From: a virus
Virus record (IMG/VR): IMGVR_UViG_3300034071_000338
Coordinates: 1 to 64,000 of that record
Length of the DNA: 64,000 bases
Direction: 5' to 3' (one strand)
Positions within the stretch are counted from its first letter, which is position 1. The number at the start of each line of letters is the position of its first letter. Below, piece after piece: positions 6,447 to 14,830 of this stretch. A program made the translations under genes and the position numbers. The notes under the pieces are model-generated. The model searched no databases. It was given only the letters and a program-made list of their open reading frames with translations, and was not told the DNA's origin.

Positions 6447-8870
6447 ATGGTACATAATGTGACGATATTCCAAAATATTAGAGATACTGACACGCCATTC
6501 TTCCGAGATGTACACGTTATACTCGAGAGAATTAAAGACGGAGCCGGTGCTACTAAGGATTTGGTTAAGAAGATACGCTTAGAGAAGCGTAAACCTGAGA
6601 GGCAAGAACTAAAGAAGCAATTGCCGGCAATATGTTTCAGTGGTACATTCAACAAGAGGACAGACGCATCATTGATTGAGCATTCAGGATTGATATGTTT
6701 GGACTTCGATGGATATACAAAGCAGAAAGAGTTATTGCAAGACAAAGAGAATTTATCAAAGAATAAGTATGTGTTCTCTGTATTCATTTCCCCTTCGGGT
6801 AATGGGCTGAAAGTTTTGGTGAAGATTCCGGCAGATGCAGAGAACCATACAATGTACTTTAATTCATTAGAAAAGTACTTTAATTCGGCTTACTTCGACA
6901 AGACGAGCAAGAACCTCAGTAGAGTTTGTTACGAGTCCTATGACCCTCTAATTGCGATTAATGAGAATAGTAGTATTTGGGATGTGATTGAGGAACCTGA
7001 GTACACTGAGGTAAGCAAGACAAGAGACAAGGCAACGATACCAATTACGGATGAGAATAAAATTGTGGAGATACTTGTAAAGTGGTGGGAGAAAAAATAT
7101 CCTATGCACGAGGGACAGCGTAATCAGAATGCGTATGTGCTTGCGATGGCGTTCAATGACTTTGGTATTAACAAGAGCCTTGCATCGTATGTACTTAATC
7201 AGTTTGCGTCAGAAGACTTTACGCTTAGGGAGATTGGGACGACCATCGACTCTGCGTATAGGCACACTGCGAACTTCGGTACCAAGTACTACGAAGATGA
7301 AGAGCGCATCAATACCATTAAAGCAAAGCTGAGACGTGGTGTATCAAAAAAAGAGATTCGCATCCAACTGCAGGACTCCAATTTGGACAGCGATACTATC
7401 GAGTCTGTACTAAATAAGGTTGAGGAAGAGAATGCGATGCAGACATTTTGGGACAGGAACGACAGGGGAGTCATCAAGGTTGTGCACGTACAGTTCAAAC
7501 AGTTCTTGGAAGATAATGGATTCTATAAGTACTGCCCTGAGGGTGGTAAGAATTATATATTCGTAAAGGTTACCAATAACTTGATTGACCATACGAGTGA
7601 GAAAGAGATTAAGGACTTCGTGCTTACGCACTTGTTGGAGTTAGATGATATTGGTGTGTACAATTACTTCGCTGACAATACGAGATTCTTCAAAGAAGAG
7701 TTCTTGTCATTGCTATCAACGATTGAGATTTACTTCATTGCTGATAACAAAGATTCATCGTACTTGTACTATAAGAATTGTGCGATTAAGATTAGCAAAG
7801 AAGGTGTGACAACGCTTGACTACTTGGACTTGGGAGGGTACGTGTGGAAAGACCACGTGATAGATAGGAACTTCAACCTATGTAGTGTGACTGAAAGATG
7901 TGACTTCAAAAAGTTTGTGAGCAATATCAATGGCGGTGACCCAAGCAGAGTTAAAGCAATGGAGAGCACGATTGGATTCTTGCTACACGGATATAAGAAC
8001 CTATCATTTTGTCCGGCTGTTATTCTAAATGATGAGGTGATTAGTGATAACCCTGAGGGTGGAACCGGTAAGGGTCTACTGATGAGTGCGCTAAGTAAGA
8101 TGAAGAAATTGGTTGTGATTGATGGCAAGTCATTTGCTTTCGAGCGTAGCTTCGCTTATCAGTTGGTGTCAGCAGATACGCAGATACTATGCTTCGATGA
8201 TGTGAGAAAGCATTTTGACTTCGAGCGTTTGTTTTCAGTAGTTACTGAGGGTCTAACGCTTGAGAAGAAAAACAAGGACGCCATCAAGATACCATTCAGT
8301 AGGTCTCCTAAGATTGCCATCACAACGAACTATGCAATTAAGGGTGCCGGTAATTCATTTGCGAGAAGAAAGTGGGAGTTGGAACTTCATCAGTACTACA
8401 ATAAGGAGTACACTCCGCTTGATGAGTTTGGTAAGTTGATGTTTGGCGATTGGAATGACGATGATTGGTGTGAGTTTGACAACTATATGATTGGTTGTTT
8501 AACGAACTATTTAAAGACGGGACTTGTGAAGAGCAAGTTTGTGAACCTTAAGATTCGTCAGTTGTCAGCAGAGACTTGCCACGAATTTATTGAGTGGTGT
8601 GGTCTTGTAGATACGCATCATAACAGAGAGGTAATGTTGCAACCGGATGTTAGGCTTTATAAGAACGAGTTGTATGCTAACTTTGTAGATGAGTATCCTG
8701 ACTACGGGCCTCGAGGTAGAATGAGTATAAGCAGAACCAAGTTCTACAAATGGCTTATTGCTTATGGTATTTATAAGGAAGGAGTAATGCCACAGGAGGA
8801 TAGAGACCAACAAGGTAGATGGATAATCATTAAAAGTAAACCTGAGGGACTTGAAGAAGCACCTTTTTAA
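6447..8870 (+). CDS. Primase-helicase: BT4734/VirE-type primase domain plus SF3 helicase
   Basis: At 807 residues this is a two-part replication enzyme. The N-terminal part resembles the BT4734/VirE N-terminal (archaeo-eukaryotic primase-like) domain: LICLDFDGY (about 81-89) and FISPSGNGLKVLVKI (112-126). A helical PriCT-like region follows (about 205-280). The C-terminal half is an SF3/D5-type helicase: Walker A NPEGGTGKG (about 536-544), Walker B ILCFDDV (580-586), sensor KIAITTNY (622-629), then an arginine-finger-like FARRKWELEL. It should unwind and prime phage DNA. Iteron-like repeats abut its start codon. Confidence 0.85.
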   Translation: MVHNVTIFQNIRDTDTPFFRDVHVILERIKDGAGATKDLVKKIRLEKRKPERQELKKQLPAICFSGTFNKRTDASLIEHSGLICLDFDGYTKQKELLQDKENLSKNKYVFSVFISPSGNGLKVLVKIPADAENHTMYFNSLEKYFNSAYFDKTSKNLSRVCYESYDPLIAINENSSIWDVIEEPEYTEVSKTRDKATIPITDENKIVEILVKWWEKKYPMHEGQRNQNAYVLAMAFNDFGINKSLASYVLNQFASEDFTLREIGTTIDSAYRHTANFGTKYYEDEERINTIKAKLRRGVSKKEIRIQLQDSNLDSDTIESVLNKVEEENAMQTFWDRNDRGVIKVVHVQFKQFLEDNGFYKYCPEGGKNYIFVKVTNNLIDHTSEKEIKDFVLTHLLELDDIGVYNYFADNTRFFKEEFLSLLSTIEIYFIADNKDSSYLYYKNCAIKISKEGVTTLDYLDLGGYVWKDHVIDRNFNLCSVTERCDFKKFVSNINGGDPSRVKAMESTIGFLLHGYKNLSFCPAVILNDEVISDNPEGGTGKGLLMSALSKMKKLVVIDGKSFAFERSFAYQLVSADTQILCFDDVRKHFDFERLFSVVTEGLTLEKKNKDAIKIPFSRSPKIAITTNYAIKGAGNSFARRKWELELHQYYNKEYTPLDEFGKLMFGDWNDDDWCEFDNYMIGCLTNYLKTGLVKSKFVNLKIRQLSAETCHEFIEWCGLVDTHHNREVMLQPDVRLYKNELYANFVDEYPDYGPRGRMSISRTKFYKWLIAYGIYKEGVMPQEDRDQQGRWIIIKSKPEGLEEAPF

Positions 8871-8880
8871 AATATAAATT

Positions 8881-9138
8881 ATGAAAACAGCAATGCAAGA
8901 ATTTGAAATATTATTTTATAAGAAAGCACAACCAACCATTAATACGAATAGTTGGGTAGTACATAAAGACGAGTTTGAAAAATTAATCTTAGCTGCCAAA
9001 GAAAAAGAAAAAGAGCAGATAATTACCGCTTTTGAAGTTGGATATAAATCTTGCGATTTAGATGAAACGTTTGAAATTAATAGGAAATTAGCAAGTGGAG
9101 AACTGCACTATAACAAAACCTATAACCAAAACAAATAA
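8881..9138 (+). CDS. Hypothetical early protein (85 aa)
   Basis: Follows the primase-helicase by 10 bases, so it is probably co-transcribed. It is small, helical and Lys/Glu-rich (AAKEKEKEQIITAFEVGYK), with no family signature. Similar small proteins are common after phage replication genes, but no function is assigned. Confidence 0.65.
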   Translation: MKTAMQEFEILFYKKAQPTINTNSWVVHKDEFEKLILAAKEKEKEQIITAFEVGYKSCDLDETFEINRKLASGELHYNKTYNQNK

Positions 9139-9141
9139 CCT

Positions 9142-9762
9142 ATGAAATTAAATTCAAGCATACCAAGTTTTAAAGCAATGGTAAAGAAATCTTACTTTAC
9201 TAAAGATGAAAAAGACAGCAATGAATACTACAGTGTTTACGTATTTGGTATTCAGTCTTGCGGGGGTAAGATACTTACATTTCACGTTATGACTGATTCG
9301 GGAATGTTAAGAAGCAGAGTACCGCTATCAGAGATATATACCAAAGTACCAACCAATGATATACCATTTAACTATAAGCAGTTATGGGATTGCTTTAGTG
9401 AGAACGTGGCCGTTGTTGAATACGACTTCTTAGCATTTCATAGATGTCAAGTTGTGCTAAGAGATGGCACTAAGGTATGGGCTACGTATATATTGACGGT
9501 GGATTGGTTTAACAATCCTTATAGTGATGAACCGTCTGACTATAAATGTGGGCATATCTTGGAGGCAGATGATGGGTACCTACTTTGTATGCCTAACAAT
9601 AGAATCTTTTGGAAAGACTCTAACTTTGTAACAAAGCAATTACCTGAAGATTTAAAGCAGTTTAAGGTAGATACCGAACTTCATTCTGTAGAAAATCAAT
9701 CAGACAGATGGGTAGCTGAGGATACCAATTCATTTTATTACGACATAATAGAAAACAAATGA
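9142..9762 (+). CDS. Hypothetical protein (206 aa)
   Basis: Three bases separate it from the previous stop and it overlaps the next start by 4 bases. The protein is mixed alpha/beta, rich in aromatic residues and Cys-poor, with a central beta-rich segment (CQVVLRDGTKVWATYILTVDWF). No catalytic motif seen. Unknown role within the replication operon. Confidence 0.65.
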   Translation: MKLNSSIPSFKAMVKKSYFTKDEKDSNEYYSVYVFGIQSCGGKILTFHVMTDSGMLRSRVPLSEIYTKVPTNDIPFNYKQLWDCFSENVAVVEYDFLAFHRCQVVLRDGTKVWATYILTVDWFNNPYSDEPSDYKCGHILEADDGYLLCMPNNRIFWKDSNFVTKQLPEDLKQFKVDTELHSVENQSDRWVAEDTNSFYYDIIENK

Positions 9763-10094
9763 CACAAGAACAAACAATTCACGTAGGAATAGTTAATTCA
9801 TTTAACTTAATTACTGAACGAAATAGTTTTGAGGAGATAGTTGAATCAGACTTAAGTCTATTTGCTCACAATCCTAACACAGACCCATCCATTGAGGTGA
9901 TTAACTTTATGATAGACTACTTCAAGTCCTACGAGATGTTTGAAAATTGCGTAGAGTTGATGCAATATCTTGGTGAAAACTATGATGACAATGGCGTATT
10001 TATACATAAAGAGTGTGATTGCCAATTGCCATTAATAACAGAGTATAGCGAAAAGATGTATTGCGGAACCTGTAATCAACGATTAAAGAAATGA
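9759..10094 (+). CDS. Small protein with C-terminal zinc-binding motif (111 aa)
   Basis: The N-terminal 75 residues are acidic and helical. The C-terminus has CDC near residue 85 and CGTC near 104, a plausible single zinc knuckle. It overlaps both neighbours by four bases (ATGA-type), so translation with the following helicase is probably coupled. Function unknown. Confidence 0.65.
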   Translation: MTQEQTIHVGIVNSFNLITERNSFEEIVESDLSLFAHNPNTDPSIEVINFMIDYFKSYEMFENCVELMQYLGENYDDNGVFIHKECDCQLPLITEYSEKMYCGTCNQRLKK

Positions 10095-11551
10095 CAAACA
10101 TAATAGAGAAGACGTCAGGTGCCACAAACAAATCAATGTGGGACTATTGCGAAGCGCTTAAGCGTGTGATACTGCAGAAGACAGAGGTTAAGGTTGGTAG
10201 AGGCAAGAACATTGAGACGCTTGAGATATATAAATACAAGAACAATGCTGATACTGTTGAAAAAATTATTAATAGCTGCGAGCATTATAAAAAATTACAC
10301 GAGATGGAAAGTGCGCAAGGATTTAACTATAGAGATTATCAGATAGAGATTATCGAGAAGGGTTATCAGATACTTTCCAAGTATGGCTTTTTGTATTTGG
10401 CAATGGAGGTTCGTACCGGCAAGACCCTGACAAGTCTCGGTATAGCTGAGCGTGTGCACGCAAAGAATGTGCTGTTCATTACCAAGAAGAAAGCGCTGAG
10501 CAGTATATCAGACGACTACTCAACGCTTAGCCCTTCTTATAATATGCAAGTAATCAACTACGAAAGCCTACACACCGTAATGGATGAGAAGTATTGGGAT
10601 TTGATTATATGCGATGAGGCACACGGAATGGGAGCATTTCCTAAACCAAGTGGTCGTGCTGAATTGGTTGCTGAAGTGATTAAAAAATATAGACCAATGG
10701 TAATACTATTGAGTGGTACACCAACGCCTGAAAGTTATTCTCAGATGTACCATCAGGTCTATGCCATACCTAATAACCCATTCGAAGAGTTTAGAAACTT
10801 CTACCGCTTCTGCGATAAGTATGTAGCAGTCAAGCAGCGTAAGATTAATGGACTACTTGTAAAAGATTATAGCAATGGCTTAGAGACCATCCTCAAGGAG
10901 ATGGAGCCGTACACTATTAACTACACACAGCAAGAGGCAGGCTTTATGACAGAGACCACAGAGGAGATACTTGAGGTAGAGATGAAGGAGTCTACCTATA
11001 AACTTATCAAAAAGTTAAAGAAGGACTTAGTTGTAGAGGGTAAAGAAGAGTTAATTTTAGCAGACACACCGGTTAAGTTGATGATGAAGGTGCATCAGTT
11101 GTGCAGTGGAACGATTAAGTTTGAGAGTGGAAGCTCAATGATACTCGACCTTAGCAAGGCTGAGTTCATCAAAGAGCAGTTTGATGGGTGCAAGATTGGA
11201 ATCTTCTACAAATTTAAAGAAGAGTACAATGCACTCAAACAAGTATTTGGCGATGACTTAACCTCTGAGTTAAGTGTCTTTGAAGACACCGGTAAATCTA
11301 TAGCTTTACAAATCGTATCCGGACGTGAAGGTATCTCTTTACAAAAAGCAGAGTACTTGGTTTACTATAACATAGACTTCAGTGCTACGAGTTATTGGCA
11401 GAGCAAAGACCGAATGACCACAAAGGAACGCCTCGAGAATCAAGTGTATTGGATTTTTGCAAAGGGTGGTATTGAATATGACATCTATAAGGCCGTTACA
11501 AAGAAGAAAGACTACACACTAAAACATTTCGAGAAGACGTTAATAGAATAA
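10091..11551 (+). CDS. SNF2-type (SF2) DNA helicase/translocase
   Basis: This 486-residue protein shows SF2 motifs in order: Walker A MEVRTGKTLTS (about residues 103-113), DEAH box ICDEAHG (172-178), LLSGTPTP motif III (206-213), and the motif V/VI region SGREGISLQKAEYLVYYN ... YWQSKDRMTTKER (about 413-447). The EVRTGKT Walker A and the compact second lobe resemble phage SNF2-family helicases thought to remodel forks or displace proteins. It overlaps the upstream gene by 4 bases. A copy of the 16-bp palindrome lies in its coding sequence. Confidence 0.85.
   Translation: MTNIIEKTSGATNKSMWDYCEALKRVILQKTEVKVGRGKNIETLEIYKYKNNADTVEKIINSCEHYKKLHEMESAQGFNYRDYQIEIIEKGYQILSKYGFLYLAMEVRTGKTLTSLGIAERVHAKNVLFITKKKALSSISDDYSTLSPSYNMQVINYESLHTVMDEKYWDLIICDEAHGMGAFPKPSGRAELVAEVIKKYRPMVILLSGTPTPESYSQMYHQVYAIPNNPFEEFRNFYRFCDKYVAVKQRKINGLLVKDYSNGLETILKEMEPYTINYTQQEAGFMTETTEEILEVEMKESTYKLIKKLKKDLVVEGKEELILADTPVKLMMKVHQLCSGTIKFESGSSMILDLSKAEFIKEQFDGCKIGIFYKFKEEYNALKQVFGDDLTSELSVFEDTGKSIALQIVSGREGISLQKAEYLVYYNIDFSATSYWQSKDRMTTKERLENQVYWIFAKGGIEYDIYKAVTKKKDYTLKHFEKTLIE
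11274..11289 (-). repeat. 16-bp palindrome, copy 4 (inside helicase gene)
   Basis: GTGTCTTTGAAGACAC on the plus strand, the reverse complement of the leader copies. It encodes residues within SVFEDTG of the helicase. An exact 16-mer maintained within coding DNA is unlikely by chance given the other ten copies. Confidence 0.88.
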
Positions 11552-11567
11552 ATACTAATTTTGTAAT

Positions 11568-12539
11568 ATGAGAATAAAAAACCAATTGGGCATAGAATAC
11601 TTGGAAAAATTCCCTTCTATAAGTAAAAGTTCAATAGCTGCAAAACTATACAACGACAATGCTCACATATTTTCAAATGTAGAAGATGCAAGAACAACTT
11701 TAAGAAGATTGACAGGAGCTAATAAAGAATTTTCGTCAAAGAAAATTAATATACCACACACACCTGACTTACCTCCTTCTATTATGAAGAACAGGGAGTT
11801 TGTTGATTTGCCAATTAGTAGCAATAAGATTTTATGGTTAAGTGATATTCATATTCCTAATCAAGATAATGATGCACTTAATTTAGCAATTGAATATGGA
11901 GTTAAAAATAAAATAAATTGCATTGTATTAGGAGGGGACTTGTTGGACAACACACCTTTTACTAATCACGATGCGCCACCTCCATCAGCAAATGATGTAA
12001 TAGATTGGTTTGAGTATTGTCAAATATTCTTAAGCCATTTAAGAACTAAATTTCCTAAGGCGCATATTGTTTGGATAGAGGGAAATCACGATAATTGGTA
12101 TGTTAGATATTTAATGAAGAAAGCACCAATGCTTTTTAATGATGAATATTTTAGACTACCACAGAGGCTTGACCTTAAAAAATATAATGTAGACTTTTAT
12201 GAACAGCATATTGTAGTTCGTGCGGGTAAGCTACATATGTTACACGGTCACACAATTGTAAGAGGATTTATGGCACCGGTCAATGCTGCACGTGGAGTAT
12301 TTATGAGAGCAAAGAGTTCAATAATTATAGGGCACGTTCACTCTACCTCAAATCACTCAGAGACCAATATAAAAGAGGAGCCTATATCTTGTTGGAGCAC
12401 GGGATGTCTTTGTACACTTGCACCTGATTATGACCCTCATAATACAAAACATAACTTAGGGTTTGCGCATATATTAGTGGAGGAAAATGGAGAGTTTGAA
12501 GTGATTAATAAAAGAATAATCAACAATAAAATACACTAA
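11568..12539 (+). CDS. Calcineurin-like metallophosphoesterase
   Basis: The metallophosphoesterase blocks are complete: LSDIHIP (about 90-96), GGDLLDN (122-128), WIEGNHDNW (166-174, the GNHD signature), HMLHGH (222-227) and GHVHSTS (253-259). These residues bind two metal ions. The N-terminal 80 residues are a helical extension that may recognise the substrate. Phage homologues have been linked to DNA repair and recombination or nucleotide phosphate removal; the substrate here is unknown. Confidence 0.85.
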   Translation: MRIKNQLGIEYLEKFPSISKSSIAAKLYNDNAHIFSNVEDARTTLRRLTGANKEFSSKKINIPHTPDLPPSIMKNREFVDLPISSNKILWLSDIHIPNQDNDALNLAIEYGVKNKINCIVLGGDLLDNTPFTNHDAPPPSANDVIDWFEYCQIFLSHLRTKFPKAHIVWIEGNHDNWYVRYLMKKAPMLFNDEYFRLPQRLDLKKYNVDFYEQHIVVRAGKLHMLHGHTIVRGFMAPVNAARGVFMRAKSSIIIGHVHSTSNHSETNIKEEPISCWSTGCLCTLAPDYDPHNTKHNLGFAHILVEENGEFEVINKRIINNKIH

Positions 12540-12542
12540 TAG

Positions 12543-12974
12543 ATGCTCAGGGCGAAAAAAATATTTAGCTTTGGTAGGGTTATTAATGATGACCTATACC
12601 ATCGTGTACAGATAATGGACAAGAATATTTTTTCAGGATGCAATGATGAGTTTCAAACAAACAGAGAGTGGTGGGTATTCTTAGATGATAAAGGAAGTGT
12701 TGGAGCATATTGTGGGTCGATATATGCAGAAGGGATTTGTATATTTATCAGGGCTTGGGTTAAGAAATCCTATAGAGGAAAAGGAATCCAAAAGAAATTG
12801 ATAAGCACAAGATTAAGAGCAGCAAAACAAAAAAATTACAAAGTAGCTATAACTTATACTACTCCTAATAACTATCCAAGTGTAAATAACTTGATAGGAA
12901 AAGGCTTTAAGTTTTACTTTCCTGAGTACGCTTATGGAGGTAAAGAGATGTTATATTGGTCAAAGCAGTTGTAA
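12543..12974 (+). CDS. GNAT-family N-acetyltransferase
   Basis: The acetyl-CoA-binding signature VKKSYRGKGIQKKLIS (about residues 75-90, R-x-x-G-x-G/A) follows a beta strand (CIFIRAWV), and the C-terminal half contains NNYPSVNNLIGKGFKF, the typical Asn/Gly-rich helix 4 to beta 7 region. At 143 residues it is a single-domain GNAT. It starts three bases after the phosphoesterase stop. The substrate cannot be told from sequence. A second GNAT-like gene occurs in the virion region at 25725-26135. Confidence 0.78.
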   Translation: MLRAKKIFSFGRVINDDLYHRVQIMDKNIFSGCNDEFQTNREWWVFLDDKGSVGAYCGSIYAEGICIFIRAWVKKSYRGKGIQKKLISTRLRAAKQKNYKVAITYTTPNNYPSVNNLIGKGFKFYFPEYAYGGKEMLYWSKQL

Positions 12975-13197
12975 ATATGCGCATATATCCGTATTTATGC
13001 GCATTCATACACTTATTCGTACGATAATGTGTCATAAAACGCATTTTTTGACACATATTTGTCCCATATAAGTCATTATCAATCATTTTTGAGTCGATTA
13101 TCGCTCATTTACGGCTCATTAATGATTGATAAAGTAAAGCAAAGGTTTATAATTTTAAAAAAGGTAGTAGTATTACTACCAATTATATAAAAAACTT
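12975..13197 (+). other. Non-coding region rich in inverted repeats
   Basis: This 223-bp AT-rich gap holds ATGCGCAT motifs near 12977-13004, a TGTGTCA ... TGACACA pair (about 13029-13054), a 12-bp inverted repeat TTATCAATCATT (13076-13087) / AATGATTGATAA (13121-13132), and hairpin GGTAGTAGTATTACTACC (13163-13180) shortly before the next ATG. It is a candidate regulatory region or secondary origin. No clear TAnnTTTG promoter box was found. Confidence 0.5.
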
Positions 13198-13533
13198 ATG
13201 ATAAAATGTATTTGTGTAGACGATAAGAATCGTCCAAGTAAAGTGCCTGAATCTAAATGGGTCAAAAAAGGGCAAGAGTACACTGTTATTTTTACCTTAA
13301 TAGTTCTCCCACAGAAAACTTTAGCAGTGCAATTGGATGAGATTGACCTTGATGAAAGCTGTATGCCTTATTCTTTTTTCTTAGCCAATAGGTTCTCGTT
13401 TAGACAAGAAGATATGGGTAAGCTGATTGACTTTATTGAAGAGTGTACCGAAATTAATATGTCAATCCAAGAGTTATTAAAACAAACAAATGAAAGAGCA
13501 ACAAGTACAAGCCAAGAAAATCAAGGAGCTTGA
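13198..13533 (+). CDS. Hypothetical early protein (111 aa)
   Basis: It starts 18 bases after a perfect hairpin in the upstream gap. The first half (IKCICVDDKNRPSK ... WVKKGQEYTVIF) is beta-rich and the C-terminal part is an acidic helix with a Ser/Thr/Gln tail. It overlaps the next gene by 44 bases in another frame. No known family recognised. Confidence 0.6.
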   Translation: MIKCICVDDKNRPSKVPESKWVKKGQEYTVIFTLIVLPQKTLAVQLDEIDLDESCMPYSFFLANRFSFRQEDMGKLIDFIEECTEINMSIQELLKQTNERATSTSQENQGA

Positions 13534-13777
13534 GGCTCAGGGATACTACGTTATCAAACTTACAATGACAAACAAGAATGGGATACCTGACTTACTTGCC
13601 ATACCAAGAGATAGTGACGTAGTATTTATTGAAGTGAAAGCAACAAACGGTAAACTATCTAAGCTGCAAGAGTATAGATTAAAAGAACTACAAAACCACG
13701 GAGTAAAGGTGGAAGTATATAAAGAACCTAAAACAGAAGAAGATGCAAGGCCGAAAAGAAATAGAAGAGTTGATTGA
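13490..13777 (+). CDS. VRR-NUC domain nuclease
   Basis: This 95-residue protein has the compact VRR-NUC/PD-(D/E)XK core: KNGIPDLLAIP (about 29-39, catalytic Asp in GxPDL), VVFIEVKATNGKLSKLQEYRLKELQNHG (44-71, E-x-K then the Q-x-x-Y/R helix). Stand-alone VRR-NUC proteins in phages act as structure-specific nucleases in replication or recombination. It overlaps both neighbours (44 and 35 bases), typical of dense phage coding. Confidence 0.85.
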   Translation: MKEQQVQAKKIKELEAQGYYVIKLTMTNKNGIPDLLAIPRDSDVVFIEVKATNGKLSKLQEYRLKELQNHGVKVEVYKEPKTEEDARPKRNRRVD

Positions 13778-14255
13778 TATTATTAAGAACGTTATGAACG
13801 TAGATATAACCAAAAAGACCAATGAAAGAATATATGTAGATGGCAGAATGATATTCTCAAAGATACTAAATGACAGAGGTTATGGCATAGCCATATTGGG
13901 TAGAGCGCTTAAAAAACACCATTCAAGTATCATCCATTATAGGACTTCAGCCAATGATTTATTGGATACCAATGAGTTATTTGCTCAGAAATACTTTGCC
14001 TGTAAGGATAAATTTATGTCAGATAAGGAAGATGTATTCAAAATATCAAACAAAGAACAGCTACTTAATCAAATAGATGCACTAATTTTGGATAGAAACG
14101 CCTTATTAAAAGAAGTTCAAAAGCACAGAAGACTTAAGAATATAATTGAGTATGTAGATAAAAGGACACCAAATGGTAAAGAGTCTTTAGTGCTTAGAAA
14201 AATTAATTTAATGTTTAATGGACTAACCGACTATGGACAAGAACTTGAATGGTGA
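13743..14255 (+). CDS. DnaA domain IV-like DNA-binding protein (2) with helical C-terminus
   Basis: Residues about 20-75 (KKTNERIYVDGRMIFSKILNDRGYGIAILGRALKKHHSSIIHY) follow the DnaA C-terminal domain: a basic loop, V-D-x-R helix, I-x-x-L-G-R-x-L, and the HHSSIIHY signature. The remaining 95 residues are helical (a possible coiled coil). As with the 3985 gene there is no ATPase domain. Two unrelated-looking copies in one phage suggest different DNA targets or a role in redirecting host initiation. Confidence 0.75.
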   Translation: MQGRKEIEELIDIIKNVMNVDITKKTNERIYVDGRMIFSKILNDRGYGIAILGRALKKHHSSIIHYRTSANDLLDTNELFAQKYFACKDKFMSDKEDVFKISNKEQLLNQIDALILDRNALLKEVQKHRRLKNIIEYVDKRTPNGKESLVLRKINLMFNGLTDYGQELEW

Positions 14256-14427
14256 AAATGCTCGAGCCGAGCGTATAGCCTTTAGAATCAATGAACATCA
14301 TTTGCTATTGGCAAATATCTACGAAACCATTGTGGACAGGGACTTTGTGCCTGCGGAAAAGGACATAAGAAATCTTATTATAGACCTTAGATTAATATTA
14401 AAATCATTAGAAGACGATGACTTTTGA
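14233..14427 (+). CDS. Small acidic hypothetical protein (64 aa)
   Basis: Overlaps the DnaA-like gene by 23 bases and the next gene by 11. It is all-helical (LLLANIYETIV ... LIIDLRLILKSLEDDDF) with an acidic end. No motif. Overlaps on both sides make it likely to be genuinely translated. Confidence 0.55.
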   Translation: MDKNLNGENARAERIAFRINEHHLLLANIYETIVDRDFVPAEKDIRNLIIDLRLILKSLEDDDF

Positions 14428-14830
14428 AACAGAGGTAGACTTAATCAGAGAGAAGAAAGCAATTGAATTATTCGTAAGCATATTTGATGGGTCATACAAG
14501 AAGCTCGACCCACAAGATGTAGACTATAAAATATTTGACAAGGATAAGAACTTAATCGCCTATGCTGAGGTTAAAGGACGCATTAGAACAATGAAGACAG
14601 CATATCCCCTTCCGGTATCAGCAAGAAAATTAGTGAAGTTAATTGATAAAAGATTAGCACCCGTATTAATATGGGCGTGTGAGGACGGTATCATCTATGG
14701 CAAAGCAAACAAACTACAAGGACAAATCAAGTGGGGAGGTCGCCCTCCCCGTGATGGTTCATTTAGTGATTCCGAGATGATGGTCTACTTTGACAATCAG
14801 AAGGAGCTTAAGTACATTAGGTACGTTTAG
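14417..14830 (+). CDS. Putative PD-(D/E)XK-like nuclease (137 aa)
   Basis: Residues about 37-60 (DVDYKIFDKDKNLIAYAEVKGR) resemble the D-x(n)-E-x-K nuclease core, and a basic helix follows (PVSARKLVKLIDKR). It ends the plus-strand early arm; its TAG stop overlaps the stop of the opposing 2,858-codon gene by four bases, with no terminator between. The nuclease assignment rests on one motif and could be wrong. Confidence 0.6.
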   Translation: MTFETEVDLIREKKAIELFVSIFDGSYKKLDPQDVDYKIFDKDKNLIAYAEVKGRIRTMKTAYPLPVSARKLVKLIDKRLAPVLIWACEDGIIYGKANKLQGQIKWGGRPPRDGSFSDSEMMVYFDNQKELKYIRYV

